Shown: positions 1 to 12,339, numbered from the stretch's first letter. The stretch: DNA of 64,000 nucleotides from Karalla daura (GCA_029224185.1 CM055195.1:1013805-1077804); one strand, 5' to 3'. Notes: generated by a model from the letters alone, not told the origin. Numbers and translations are program-made.

Positions 1-2773
1 CAGAACGTTCTGAACATAATAAACTCGAAACACGATATTTTACACATTTAATTCTACGTACCTGAGAAGAACGTGACTCTCCTGATCTTCTCACCTTGAT
101 CTCTACAACCTGTGTAGCCTCTGATCATTCCTCTGGCTCAGTGAATGGTAACTAGACATAATTCAGTGTGTCGTTACAAAGTAAGATCAGTCGTGGGGCA
201 CGTGTCCCCCAGCAGCCTCCACACCTGACCTGGAGAGCAGGAGGCGAGCAGCGCCTCAGCTGGTGGAGGCTCCGAGCCTCCGCCCCAGACGCCTCCATGC
301 CTCAGAGGTGGTCAGAGGTCTCCAGTGAGTGTCAGCATGTCCCAACAGGACAACAACGTCTGGTCCCTGACCTGACACCCACATGTGAACCAGGCGTTAC
401 GCTGTCATGTGGAGAGTTAGGCACATCATTCAGACATGATATTAATAAAGCGTGGTTCACGTGTACCGTGTTTGTGTCACGTAGAGAAATAAGAACGTGA
501 TTCCATCAGCGTATCAGAGGTTTATGTTCTCGTCACGTCGGCCGGTTAGTTGAGGCGAGCGCTCTCCAGCGGGTGAGGAAATCTGAGGAATGAGCAGAAG
601 CTGGATTTCTGACACTCTTGGCTTTGCTGTGTGGAGCCCAATATTCGTTGACAGAGCTGATTGGCTTTCAATTATTCAGACTCTGTCAACAGGGCTGCCT
701 CTCCGTCCGCTCTCACAGCGTGTAACACGACTCCAAGCCTGCCCCTGGCCGGTCCTGCTGCCCCCCCCGTGGAGGGGATCTCCCCCCTGCATCTCTGATC
801 CAGCAGCTTTAGATAGCGCTGTGATTTACAGTGAGTGGAGGGAACTGTGCTGTGGCTGGTGGGATTGTGCCATGAGCCATGGATGGAGGTGCTGGAGGAT
901 AGAGGTTACACTTCTGAGAAGGACTCTGGGGCGCAGAAGGTTGAGCACGCAGGTGACATTTCCAGGCCGGCCTGGGTCAGTGCTGCTGCGCCGGGCCGCT
1001 CTGGATGCCCAGGCATCCACGCAGGCATTAGCAGGTTGTCAGGCGCGGCCCCTCCTGCCTCGTAAATCACAGTCTCCAATGACCTAAGAGGTGCTGCATA
1101 GTTGTCTTGCAGGAGATCTTTATCAATGCAGACATGCCCCAGATTAACTCGATGCCCTGGGAGACGTGGTTAAGGACGTTTAATTTTGGGTGAAGCTTGA
1201 TACGACCCCTATCCGACCCCTCTGCAGTCTTTCTATTTACTTATTTTTCTGTTTCGTTTCAACCAAAAACTTCAAAGTTGACACATCAAACAAGCAGCTG
1301 ATGTGAAGTCTAGATAATAGATGGTGTGGTCGCTAAGTTTCCAGAGTGAAAAATGAAAGTGACCGTGCGGCAGAGTCGCTGGAGGACCTCACATCCACTT
1401 TTAGACCCTGGTGACTTCTCTCTAACAGCTGCTGTAAAACACAGATTCATCAGGTAATCCCTCCAAAGCCCAGCGGTCAAGCCGGCCATTCTGGGTCCAG
1501 GCCGCGCTCATAAATGAAATACCACCTGCAGCAGCAATTTCAAACCTGCAACGGAGTAAAGTTATATTTAGGTAAGAACATGAAGGACCTTGATCCCTTA
1601 ACAAAATAAAAGCTTGACAGATAATCTCTCCAACAGAAGTCAATATTGTTGAAGTCTGATGATGTACAACGGGGGACCTTGAGGACTGCGCCTCACACAA
1701 GCAACTGTCAACTGCATTTTTCTCAAACTGGACGGAGGGCGATATGAGGAGGATCAGTCCAGCCGTCCCTCCGTGTCACCTGCCTGTTTGGTATGATGGA
1801 AATGATGTTGTTTGGCTATATTAGAAACCCCTTAAGTCCACATCCAGGCTGCAGCGCTTTCAGTTTTACTGACATGATTCCTCCGTGAGTTATGACGCAG
1901 GAGCCGCTCTGCTTTCATCGACCGCACTCGGCATCGGTTCCTGTGGCGATGCAGCGCTGTGTGTTCACTTAATGCTGCTGCGGCCTTGAGGACCAACCCA
2001 GCGGGCTCAAGTGAGATGTTGTAATGCGGGATATTACCAGGGCTCTGCAGGGAGAACGCCTGTGGGACACACTGCATCTCCACAATCCTCATCCCCAGAT
2101 TACGGTCAAGTACAGTCAACGGCCGCGGCCCTTCATCTTCCCCCCGGCCCAGCTCCTCCTTCACACCTCACACACACGTTAAACGCCTGAGCCTAAGTAC
2201 GTCTGTGCTATTCACACCGTCCCACCTCCTCCTCCTCCTCCACCTCCTCCTCCTCCCGGTGAAGGGGAGTAGGGAGGTGGAGGAGACCTGCTTGCACTCA
2301 CTCCCTTCACTCCCTCTGCATTTCCTCAATAAGTGACCTCCTCCAGACTCGGAGCAGATTCCTCTCTACTTTAAACAACACTCCCATCCCCGCGGCTGTG
2401 AGTACAGTAACAGGTTCCCTGCGGCCGGGGCCAGTTGCCTGGCAGATGTGTGTTTGAACATGCCTCCAGGTCTGCACATACGTGCCCCTGTGTGTAAATC
2501 ACTTGACCCAGACTTACTGTTGACCGTGGATTTATCCCAGCGTGAGAGGCTCATGATGACAATGTATCTGCCTCCGCCATAATGGATGGTACACAGAGCA
2601 CGCTGTCATCTGGCAAATATGCTCCCCGACCCATCTCAAGTGGGGGGGTGTGGGGCTGAGGGTCGGCGGGTGGCGCTGGGAGGAGGAGATGGATGGAGAT
2701 GGGCCCAGGGTGGAGCCATCACACTGAAGCTCCCCCGCAGTCCAGCTGTCCAGATGTTCCCCCAATCAGACCA
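1..2773. other. Unique non-coding stretch
   Basis: No supported gene. Open frames here are at most 165 codons and resemble no family I recognise; several overlap on opposite strands. The only repeat of note is a short CCT-rich tract at about 2222-2256. The sequence is neither strongly GC- nor AT-rich and reads as ordinary intergenic or intronic fish DNA. Confidence 0.6.
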
Positions 2774-3325
2774 ATTCAGACCAGTACCTATCCTCCTCCT
2801 CCACTGGTTCAGACCAGTACATATCCTCCTCCTCCACTGGTTCAGACCAGTACATATCCTCCTCCTCCACTGGTTCAGACCAGTACATATCCTCCTCCTC
2901 CACTGGTTCAGACCAGTACGTATCCTCCTCCTCCACTGGTTCAGACCAGTACGTATCCTCCTCCTCCACTGGTTCAGACCAGTACGTATCCTCCTCCTCC
3001 TCCACTGGTTCAGACCAGTACGTATCCTCCTCCTCCACTGGTTCAGACCAGTACGTATCCTCCTCCTCCACTGGTTCAGACCAGTACGTATCCTCCTCCT
3101 CCACTGGTTCAGACCAGTGCGTATCCTCCTCTTCCACTGGTTCAGACCAGTACGTATCCTCCTCCTCCACTGGTTCAGACCAGTACCTATCCTCCTCCTC
3201 CACTGGTTCAGACCAGTACGTATCCTCCTCCTCCACTGGTTCAGACCAGTACCTATCCTCCTCCTCCACTGGTTCAGACCAGTACGTATCCTCCTCCTCC
3301 ACTGGTTCAGACCAGTACGTATCCT
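2774..3325 (+). repeat. 33-bp minisatellite, about 17 copies (locus 1)
   Basis: Tandem array with a 33-bp period. Each unit contains ACTGGTTCAGACCAGT followed by a GTAC(G/A/C)TATCC stretch and a CCT-rich run. ACTGGT and ACCAGT are perfect reverse complements around a TCAG loop, so each unit can form a 6-bp hairpin. The variable base after GTAC (C, then A three times, then mostly G) distinguishes units; one unit carries an extra TCC. Because 33 is divisible by three, four overlapping frames (two per strand) stay open; I treat these as artefacts. The same unit recurs in opposite orientation at 26664-27109. Confidence 0.95.
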
Positions 3326-4222
3326 GGTCCCCTCCCTCAGCATCTACAGCAGCTCAGCCCCAGGTTCAGCCTCAGCCCAGAAAATAAACTTCTTGTTTTG
3401 GACATGAGCAGTCAACATCTGCCAAATGTGTCAAAATGCTGCAAAAACAGTTCTAGCACATAGAAGGTGTTTCCGTGTCTGATCATGTGACTGAGGCTGG
3501 AATACTCCAGGTCTTGGGTTGAACTAATGATGAATCTCTGCGTAGATACAGAGTCTTACTGAGACAGCCTGTCTGGACTCCTCTCCCCATACGTAACCAG
3601 ACGACACGTATCCACTGAGAGATGTTCACACCGATGCCTGCTGTGCGCTGAGCTCACTGTCTGCTTTGTAAAAATAAGAAAAGGGAAATCCAACGCTCTG
3701 TGTTATTAAATGTGAACATGATGAATGTGTTCACATGTGGCGAGGACTCAGAGAGCCAGCGAGGGCCCGTCACGGGGCCCGAGGTGTGACGCAGCTTTAT
3801 CCACGCACATTCCAGCTGCAACCACAAACCTGCCAGCGCTTATATCATCTGTTGTTACTTTGATAATGTATAGAATAATAGCATTAGAGCCGCGTGACAC
3901 TGATCAAGAGAAATGAAAGCACTTTTCCTTTTTTTCTGCGAGGGATCAAATTGAAACCACATGCTGCTAGAACTTGATACACTGCACGGGCTCCAACCGG
4001 TCCGAGGACACAAATCCATGATTCTGTCAGACTATCACAAAGCAGAACGTCCTCCAGACAAACTGGAGCTATCAGCGGGGACCGGAGCTGAGAACCTTCC
4101 ACAAACCAGCGTGATGAAGTGTCCTATCGCTGGGTTGTCTCCCAAAATCTCTGGGCCTCTGCTCCTCTTATAGACGGCCATGAAACACAGGCCAATCTTA
4201 TCTGAGCAGTGACTCTGTGGGA
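3326..4222. other. Unique non-coding stretch
   Basis: No gene supported; open frames are below about 75 codons. It holds no obvious tandem repeat and separates the 33-bp array from a GT tract. Confidence 0.55.
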
Positions 4223-4273
4223 CTGTGTGCGTGTGGGTGTGCGTGTGTGTGTGTGCGTGTGTGTGTGTGTGTG
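4223..4273. repeat. (GT)n microsatellite, interrupted
   Basis: Alternating GT with several GC interruptions. The potential to adopt Z-DNA is general for such tracts. A minus-strand frame runs through it as a poly-TH peptide and is not credible as protein. Confidence 0.9.
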
Positions 4274-4849
4274 CTGGCGAAGGGTTTCTCACATTATTGC
4301 ACGTCAGTATCTTCAAATTTAGATAGTGTTATTAAGTCATAACAGCTTCATATGTGCAGATCCATCAAGTGTGATTTTAATGTGTGTTTGGAGCGTCCAC
4401 GGTTGATGTTCGTCTCCATGGAGATGTAATTGATATTTGTGATATTAATTACACTCCTCCTTCCTTCCAGAAACTTAAACTGCTTTGACTGTTCTGCCCA
4501 TTTTCCAAAAGAGGAATCATGAAGTGTGAAGTGCTGCTCCGGGATCATGTGAACGAGAACGTGTTTTTTAATGCTCTGTGAATAGAAAGACAACAGCGAC
4601 ACAGAGGGAAACCATGACAGACAGGACATGGTAGGAAGCAGACAGACGTGTCCATCTAGAAGCTGATCTCAAAGTGTGATGGAAACACTTTGTTCACATC
4701 TCCAGGTCACGTGACCTGACGTAGGGGTCACATGACCAGTTCCCTTCAGACCAGATGGACAGAGGAGGAGACTCAACTGTTTCTACATCTGATTCAAAGA
4801 TCTAAGAAAACTATGTTCTGGACGTCCATCTTCCTCAGAGTGGAGGACC
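4274..4849. other. Unique non-coding stretch with palindromic sites
   Basis: No gene supported. Near its end lie the two palindromic motifs reported separately at 4703-4737. Confidence 0.5.
4703..4737. promoter_or_regulatory. Candidate double palindromic binding site
   Basis: A perfect 16-bp palindrome CAGGTCACGTGACCTG at 4703-4718 is followed 7 bp later by GGTCACATGACC (4726-4737). Each has AGGTCA- or GGTCA-type nuclear-receptor half-sites inverted with a 2-bp spacer, and the first also contains the E-box CACGTG. That these bind anything is inference; an isolated motif in intergenic DNA is weak evidence. Confidence 0.3.
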
Positions 4850-5115
4850 AGGACCACATGGTACCAGGGTTATTATGGGATGGAGCAGGACCACATGGTA
4901 CCAGGGTTATTATGGGATGGAGCAGGACCACATGGCACCAGGGTTATTATGGGATGGAGCAGGACCACATGGTACCAGGGTTATTATGGGATGGAGCAGG
5001 ACCACATGGTACCAGGGTTATTATGGGATGGAGCAGGACCACATGGTACCAGGGTTATTATGGGATGGAGCAGGACCACATGGTACCAGGGTTATTATGG
5101 GATGGAGCAGGACCA
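4850..5115 (+). repeat. 37-bp minisatellite, about 7 copies
   Basis: Near-identical 37-bp units, each with CACATGGTACCAGGG followed by TTATTATGGGATGGAGC. One unit has CACATGGCACC. As 37 is not divisible by three, one peptide reappears in all three plus-strand frames, each rotating through the same sequence. That is the signature of a tandem repeat, not of a gene. Units are almost uniform, suggesting recent expansion. Confidence 0.95.
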
Positions 5116-5277
5116 CCATGGGCAGAGTGGGGATCCTGCAGAGACCAGTACCATGCTGTCTCAGCTCCAGCTGCTCCCAGTCCATTTACAGCTGACCAGA
5201 GGCAAACAGAGTGTGAAGCGAACACACACTCCCAGTAAAGGACCCTCATCATTCTGTCACAATGTATAGAGTGTAAA

Positions 5278-5355
5278 GCACACACACACCCATACACACA
5301 CACACCCAGACATACACGCACACGCACACACATGCACACACACACACACACACAC
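5278..5355. repeat. (CA)n microsatellite, interrupted
   Basis: CA-rich tract with CATA, CCAGA and CG interruptions, followed by unique sequence. Confidence 0.9.
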
Positions 5356-5994
5356 TGTGTAATCCTCTCCTGCAGCCTCGTCTCTGACACCACCTCCTCT
5401 CCCTGCTGGCGACATCTCTGCTGGAGCACGGACGCTCGTAAATTCCCCGCCTGATTTTGTTAACCTCTGCTGTGACCCGTCACTTCTCCGCCCGGCGCTC
5501 TCACACCCACTCAGTCACAGCTGAGGCGCTGCCGCCGCAGCTCATCGCTCAGGCTCCCCGGGCTCCCAGCGTGCCAGCTCACCTCAGAGTTATGAGCCAC
5601 TCTCTGGATGAGATGATAGATGTTTAAATCAGCCGTTTACGCCTGTCGTCCTTTCATTGAGGCCGCGAGGAGTCTGGAGGAGGAGCAGCTCCTCACTGGA
5701 GCAGGAGCCAGGCTGAGAGAGAGAGTGCCAGCCAAGCACTTCAACTCCAGAGCCATGAATCACACTGTGAGAGGGGCTCTGTAAGTTTAATCTAAAGAAA
5801 AAGTAGTGTGATGATGCAAAGACGGAGAACATTCTGGCGAATGTGTCAAATTTAGACAATCGCAGCTGGAATTATGAGCAAACATCGTCATGCCAACACC
5901 TTAAAACCTCCCAGGAGGCATTTTAGGGAGTTATAAGAACTCTTCACTTCTGTTTTATAGTTTGTATTTTATTTTATTTTTAAACATAGAAGCT
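5356..5994. other. Unique non-coding stretch
   Basis: No gene supported. The last 50 bp before the next array are AT-rich. Confidence 0.5.
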
Positions 5995-6332
5995 CTGGTA
6001 CCAGAGACTGAGGAGGAACCAGAGACCGAGGAAGAACCTGAGGAGGAACCAGAGACTGAGGAAGAACCTGAGGAGGAACCAGAGACTGAGGTGGAACTTG
6101 AGGAGGAACCAGAGACTGAGGAGGAACTTGAGGAGGAACCAGAGACTGAGGAGGAACCAGAGACTGAGGAAGAACCTGAGGAGGAACCAGAGACTGAGGA
6201 GGAACTTGAGGAGGAACCAGAGACTGAGGAGGAACCAGAGACTGAGGAAGAACCTGAGGAGGAACCAGAGACTGAGGAGGAACCTGAGTAGGAACCAGAG
6301 ACTGAGTAGGAACCAGAGACTGAGGAGGAACC
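5995..6332 (+). repeat. Compound Glu/Pro/Thr-type minisatellite
   Basis: Tandem array built from an 18-bp block (GAGGAACCAGAGACTGAG) and a 15-bp block with GAAGAACCTGAG, arranged in 33- and 51-bp super-units. All blocks are multiples of three, so one plus-strand frame reads as an acidic E/P/T repeat until a stop near 6290, inside the array. The complementary strand is equally open as a Ser/Val/Gly repeat and a Leu/Trp/Phe repeat. The in-array stops (GAGTAGGAACC, twice) and the absence of flanking coding sequence argue against a protein. Confidence 0.9.
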
Positions 6333-6394
6333 TGGAGCGGACACTAACATTTCTCCAGAAACTGAAAACCAACTGCTGCAGACTCTCAGTCCTG

Positions 6395-6432
6395 TCCTTC
6401 ATGTCCTTCATGTCCTTCATGTCCTTCATGTC
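6395..6432 (+). repeat. 9-bp tandem repeat (ATGTCCTTC), about 4 copies
   Basis: Four uninterrupted copies of ATGTCCTTC just downstream of the acidic-type minisatellite. Confidence 0.85.
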
Positions 6433-6802
6433 CTCACCTACCTGGACCAGCTTCACACTCGGTCTTCTGGAGGTGTTTACAAAGACCTCGGTCGGACTTC
6501 AAACTCTGGATCACAGAGACACTGAGAAAGTTCACATCAAAAAGACGAAACATGGGAAAAACTTTTCACACAGATGATTGAATGTGTGTCATACAATCCC
6601 AGTTGGATCTGAGAGTTTTCTCCACAGCTTCTGGGCCAGGAAAACGTGGTCTGTGGTCTCAGGCAGACCGCTGCTGTCTGAGCGCATCAGTGATCCCATC
6701 GGCAGGCAAACAGCCTCCAGGACCTTCTCAGAGTCGCTCAGGAGACTGCAGGCTCCACGTCACTGTCACAACATGATCTGAATGGTGAAGATACAGTATA
6801 AG

Positions 6803-6803
<1 letters not shown>
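6433..6803. other. Unique non-coding stretch
   Basis: No gene supported; short overlapping frames only. Confidence 0.5.

Positions 6804-6848
<45 letters not shown>
6804..6848. repeat. (CA)n microsatellite
   Basis: Uninterrupted CA repeat of about 22 units. Confidence 0.95.
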
Positions 6849-6849
<1 letters not shown>

Positions 6850-7041
6850 CTTTTCAGCTACGTTACATGCCACAAATTCCTCAGGGCTACTCAGCAGTCA
6901 GCATCACTCCACCCAGCTGACCTCAGGACACAGAACATCTAAACACACAGAGTGTGTACGACACACACATCCTCCCTCACTCTAACGACCACTACAGAGA
7001 TAAAGTAGAGCGAAGAATGCAGAAAACAGGCGTTACGTGTC

Positions 7042-7137
<96 letters not shown>
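7042..7137 (+). repeat. (GATA)n microsatellite, about 24 copies
   Basis: Perfect GATA tetranucleotide array. It lies directly upstream of the dispersed repeat copy at 7161-7334. Confidence 0.97.
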
Positions 7138-7160
7138 GGTTACTGTGAGTGGCAGCAGAG

Positions 7161-7334
7161 ACAGCCAATCAGAGCTCAGGCTACATGTGGTTGCCAGATC
7201 AGCATGAAGCGAGCCAGATCTGAAGTTGGAACAGAGCATTCATTCCCAGAGCAACAAACAGGATTGGCAGTGAGGCTGTGATGGAACCAGAGCCCATAGC
7301 TTCTATATTCACTCCAGAGAAGGAGAGACGCTCC
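7161..7334 (+). repeat. Dispersed interspersed repeat, copy A
   Basis: About 174 bp matching, in reverse complement, 52917-53098, with shared blocks in the same order: AGCCAATCAGAGCTCAG, GTGGTTGCCAGATCAGCATG, CCAGATCTGA, GAGGCTGTGATGGAACCAGA and CATAGCTTCTAT. A shorter related segment occurs at 17887-17962. Two copies 46 kb apart in opposite orientation indicate a transposed family, probably a SINE or MITE-like element. I see no tRNA-type A/B boxes or tail that would settle the class. Confidence 0.75.
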
Positions 7335-7922
7335 TTTAAAGAAGCCAGCAGATTGAGTCTATATATAAGTCTGCTCAGTGTCAGCTGGAGGATTTACTTT
7401 TGGTTTGTCAACCTCTCAGCACCATGGAGACGGGGTCACACATGGAGCTGCCCCCCCCCCCCCCCCCCCCCTCACCCCCCCCGGCCTTGTTTGGCCCCTC
7501 TGCCTGTTTGCTGTGGCGTTAATCCACCGGCGCTCGCTCCCCGCTGAGCAACACGTCGGTGACTTAGTGACTGCGCTGTTTGTCGGGAGGCTTCAGTCGG
7601 CGCCGCGGTAATTGGTTCATCCCGCCCCCCTGTCAATCACCTCCTCAGGGCCTGTGATTGGCCAGAGCCGCTGTAGAGGAGGCAAAGCAAGGGATTATGG
7701 GATGAGATATGACCCAGGAGAGAAAGGCAGGCTGAGTTCGGCAACTTCACAGCTGATGGAAAATCCTGTTGAATTTTTCATGAAAAGAGAAAAGTTTTGT
7801 GTGCCGCTCAGAGCGTGTGTGGACGTCCCTTCACTGTCTGTTCAGTGTGAGAGCAGTGACGGAGTCTCAGAGCCCAGGCTGGAGCTGACACTCAGTACAC
7901 AGCAACACCATCACCTGGTGTC
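7335..7922. other. Unique non-coding stretch with C21 tract
   Basis: No gene supported. It contains a run of 21 C at 7451-7471 followed by further C-rich sequence. Confidence 0.55.
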
Positions 7923-8111
<189 letters not shown>

Positions 8112-8251
8112 GGGTGGGGGGGCTTTAAATCTGCCAGCTGCATGTGAGGTGAGGTGGAGCGGCGCGTCGTCTTCATCCTTGCAGACGTTTGCTTTTCTTT
8201 CCGAGCGTCCTGCGCTCCTCGACTGCTGATAACACGACTGCATTCCTGCAG

Positions 8252-8284
8252 CCCCCCCCCCCCCACACACACACACACACACAC
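8252..8284. repeat. Compound poly-C / (CA)n
   Basis: A run of 13 C runs straight into about 10 CA units, then CCCC. The same junction recurs at 11458 and 42849, and in reverse complement at 22577. Confidence 0.9.
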
Positions 8285-9634
8285 ACCCCACCACATCCCG
8301 GCTGACCCCACTTGACAGTGTCCAGTCACCAGAGGCTCCAGAGCCATACACAGCCTGCCCTGTCTCCCCCGTCTCCCCCCAACAAACACTCAGGCTGGGG
8401 GAGAGCAGAGATAAGGAGCGGGGGTCCTCAGGCTGCTCTGCCTGCAGGGCTGCTGATAAACACAGCTCTGGAGGTACCTGTGACTAAGGTCGGACACTGT
8501 GCATTAGTGTGTGAGCGTGTGGAGAGGCCAGCCTGGCGCTGGAGGTGACTGTGCTCCGAGACCTTGACCGGGTGGAGCTGCAGCGCCTCAGAGGGCTCTG
8601 CATGCTGCTCACAGCCTCACTGTCAGAGCATGAACCCACACACACATACAACCACCCAAAAGTGAGATTCTTAACCAATGCAACCAGCCTTGTAGCAGTT
8701 GTTGACTAGATATCATCTTTAAATGTCTTTTCTTTTCCTCGTTTCAGTTACATTTGTTTTATTATAAATGAGAACAAAATAAATCTGAAAATATTCACAT
8801 GTAGGAAGCTGAGATCTGAGAATCTTGACTTTATTTCTTGATAATTTTCTTATATCAAAAAGACCTTAAATCAGCTGATGAAGTATTAGTCTTTTATTTT
8901 ATTAGCTAATGTTCGTCCATTAATCACTACGTTGCTGCTTATTGATATGAATCAGCTGATCTGAGCTGGACATCTTCTGGTCTCCTCATTCTTCTGAAGA
9001 TCTTTGAGGTTTGGACACAAAGAGGATTTGAAGACTCCATCATTTGAGTGTCCAACAACTAGTTGATTTTTCACAAGCTGAAGTAACTGATTACAAACTT
9101 ACTGAAGTAACTAACTATGTAATCAAGAGCAAGAAATGATTGTTTCTGTAGACTCAGACAGCTGCAGAACCATCACTTAGAATAACCTGACACTAATAAC
9201 CTAGAACTCTAGTCATCATCATCATGTTCCTGACTTCTTAGTATTTACCAGACAGGCTTGCTACGTCTAAACCAAATTACATTTCATATGAAGATTTCAG
9301 AGATAAAACACGTCCACAGTAATTATCATCCCTGTCAGTAACACCTACCCACTAACCCCTGCAGTAGAAACAGAACAGGCAGAATGATGGAGACCCTTTA
9401 ATTTGTGAATGAAGGCATTAGTCACATTGCTGCAGTGTTGGATGTTTTACTTGGAAGCTTTACTCTGATGGGATCAGAATCAGGAGGGAGCTGCTCCCTC
9501 CAGGCCTGAGGGTGTACTCTAAAGTTCTGCTGAAGAACGGAGCTCAGTTATGTTGCATTTGCTTAAACCTGCACTGTAGAAGTTCTTAGAAGTTCTTCAA
9601 GAGGTTGTAGCAAGCAGAGCTTCTGCTTTGGACA

Positions 9635-9636
<2 letters not shown>
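8285..9636. other. Unique non-coding stretch, AT-richer
   Basis: No gene supported. From about 8690 to 9420 no frame of 60 codons is open; composition is AT-rich and without tandem repeats. Confidence 0.6.

Positions 9637-9675
<39 letters not shown>
9637..9675. repeat. (GT)n microsatellite
   Basis: About 19 uninterrupted GT units. Confidence 0.95.
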
Positions 9676-9676
<1 letters not shown>

Positions 9677-11457
9677 TAACAGAGCAGAGCTGGACTGTGT
9701 GGGGAACAGGAACCAGCCGCTCCGTCGCTGCGTGCGTCCAGTGTTTCCAGGTTACTGTCGGCGGAGCTGGAGTTGCTGCTAATCCCAGATTAACATGGTC
9801 TTATTCAGCATGAATTGGCTTACACAGGCTGAGGCGGCGGAGCTGAGGGTGACTTAGAGAGGCTTACACTCGCTCGTTCAGTGTCTGCGATGGGATGCAA
9901 AGTCTCCTGTGGGAAGAGCGCGAACAGCAGAACAATATTTAAGTCGGCCATTTCAGGAAGCCGCCGGATCAGAGAAATTAAGAGTCGCAATTCCTGCATT
10001 TATGCAAAGTGAAGAGTGAGTCACTTCAGAGCTGCTGGCATCCGGAGGAGGATGCTCACTTCAGCAACAAGGAGACACATTTCAGAGCCTGTTCTCCTTC
10101 AGATATCAGGATCTATCAGAGCAGCTCAGAGAGGGTCAACACGTCCTGGGGAGTTCAGCAGCAGCACCTCCCAGGCCGCTCCTGCTGAACCCTGAGCAGA
10201 GGAGACTCAGACACTTCTGCAGTTCCCCTGAGGCCGGGGCTGCGTGTGGAATATTCCAGTCCATCATTCCCTGTGTGTGTTGTTCCTGTTAACGTGTTCC
10301 TGCTGCCAGGTCGTGAGGGAGATAAGCACTTTTTACTGCACACCTGACAGCAGACGCACGCTGGTATCTCTGCCTCCCACCGCCCTCCTCACACTGCTCC
10401 TGGCTCCAGTTTGATTCAGGTTCCTGCTCCTCGGTGAGCCGTCTCACATCCTGGAGGCATCGGACGTGTCCTGATAAACCGTGGAGGCCCAGGTGGAGGC
10501 GTGACCCCAGGTGACCCCTGGCTGAGAGCTGAGGGGAGCTACAGCTCCATCACAGCCGAGAGAAGTTTAGTTTAGAGCAAAGTCCTGGATCCACAGTGGA
10601 GATAAAAACGTCACATAGGAAACTGAGGAAAAAGAGTTGTAGGCTCCAACTGTAGCTAGACATACAGCATTAGAATGGAAGCGCCTCAGTGTAGAACCAT
10701 CCTCTGGTGTCAGGAAAGGAGCAGAGCGATGGAGGTCTGTGCAGCGTAGAACACATCCCTGCTACTATGGAAATGAATGTAATGCCATGGTTGAGCTCTG
10801 CACCCGGGCTCATCACAGGAAGAGATGCAAATGAGAGGATGAATTCCTCTCAGTTATGACACACTGGAAACAGAAACAAGTGCAGTAAACGTGACTCTGA
10901 GCCTGAAATTGTGGATTTTTCTCTGGGTTTTGTGGACGTAGCTCAGTCTCTAGTGGTGTGGCAGACACATCACAGCGGCCTGGGCTCACACACGTCTGCA
11001 GTGACCTGAACTCTCCTGAAGCTTCTCAACTGAAAATCTGTGAAGTGTGACCACCCCGCCACAGCGGATCAGCTGACGGGATTATTCTGATTGTGAATAA
11101 ATGAGTCAACAAGTAAACATCATGACTGGATCAGTTCCTTCCTACTGAGGTGATCAGTGCTTCAGACCTGTATTCAACGTGAGTTTGAAGCTGTTTGTTT
11201 GTTGTTGTTTTACATGTTTGTGGACTCAACAACTGGAGCTCTTCAGATGTACCATCACATCACATCATGGATGCAGAAACCATCTTTTCTTGAAGTCGTT
11301 GTGCACATTTTGGAGCTCGTTGCTCTGAAGCTTCTCAGGGCTGTGGTCGCCCTCTGCTGGTCACACACAGTAACTACAAGGTCTCTGACGACTCACCTCT
11401 CCTGAGCAGTGTGTGTGTGTGTGTGATGTCACAGTCCCAGGGTTGCACTTACTGGGA
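9676..11457. other. Unique non-coding stretch
   Basis: No gene supported. An octamer-type ATGCAAAT is at 10825-10832. Frames are under 85 codons. Confidence 0.55.
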
Positions 11458-11495
11458 CCCCCCCCCCCCCCACACACACACACACACACACACAC
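11458..11495. repeat. Compound poly-C / (CA)n
   Basis: About 14 C followed directly by about 11 CA units and CCCC. A short GT tract lies just upstream at about 11409-11424. Confidence 0.9.
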
Positions 11496-12339
11496 CCCGC
11501 CCCTCCAACCTGTCACAGACCTCACAGGGCTCCCTCTGATCCGTATTATGAGGCAGCATTGAACAGTGATTGCTCCCATAGACCTACAGCATTGCCATCC
11601 TCTGCAGGTTCATGATTAGAGCTGTGTGACTTCAGCTTTTTGGCCCCCTCCTTCAGGGTGTGCCCCCCCCGTCCTGCAGCTCCGGCAGCCATTTTGAACA
11701 CTTGAAAGCTGTGAGTGCGGGCGAGGCCGCCGGTGCGGCCTGTGAAGGCAGCCTGACAGAGACTTGTTGAAGGATGGGATTTCTCCCCCTGACTCAGCGA
11801 GACGCCGTCCGGCGCCACTCTGGAGGCTCGTCAGAGCACGAGGCCCCGAGGCAAAGCTCACTGTCCACACACTGATCCAGCCCCCTTGGTTTTGTTTATT
11901 TAAATGAGACTCTTAGACCCCGGGGTGTTTGTTGAGGAAAAGTCCAAATGCCAAATATCTTCTTTTTTTTGTCTCCTCCCTCTTTCGTCTTTCCCTTTCT
12001 TCTCTCCTCTCGTAGCCTTTCAGCTTCGTGAGCCAGAAATCTTTGGTAAACATCCCGGCTCGGCAGCTCGGCTCGCCGGCCCGCCCCTCTCTGCTCTCAC
12101 AGCTCTGGTTTCCAGCACAGCTTCTCTGACCTGCAACTTTTCCCACATGAAGTTAATTTCCCTGCCTTCCCATTCTCCTAGATATTAAAAATCCTGGAAG
12201 GTTCAAAAATGCATCTCCATCCTGTTCCGCTGACGTCTCCGAGCAGCAGCAGCGACGCGAGCGGGTGTTATTCAGAGATCGCGGCCACAGGAACGCAGGT
12301 GCTTTGGCTCTGACGTCCACAATTTACAGCTCGTGTATT
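11496..12339. other. Unique non-coding stretch
   Basis: No gene supported. A pyrimidine-rich run at about 11957-12010 resembles many such tracts in fish introns. Confidence 0.5.

Noticed and set aside
2586..3463. Frames of 178-273 codons over 2586-3463 and a 310-codon frame at 26413-27345
   Set aside because: Both are the 33-bp minisatellite; the same peptide cycles appear at both loci with unrelated flanks.
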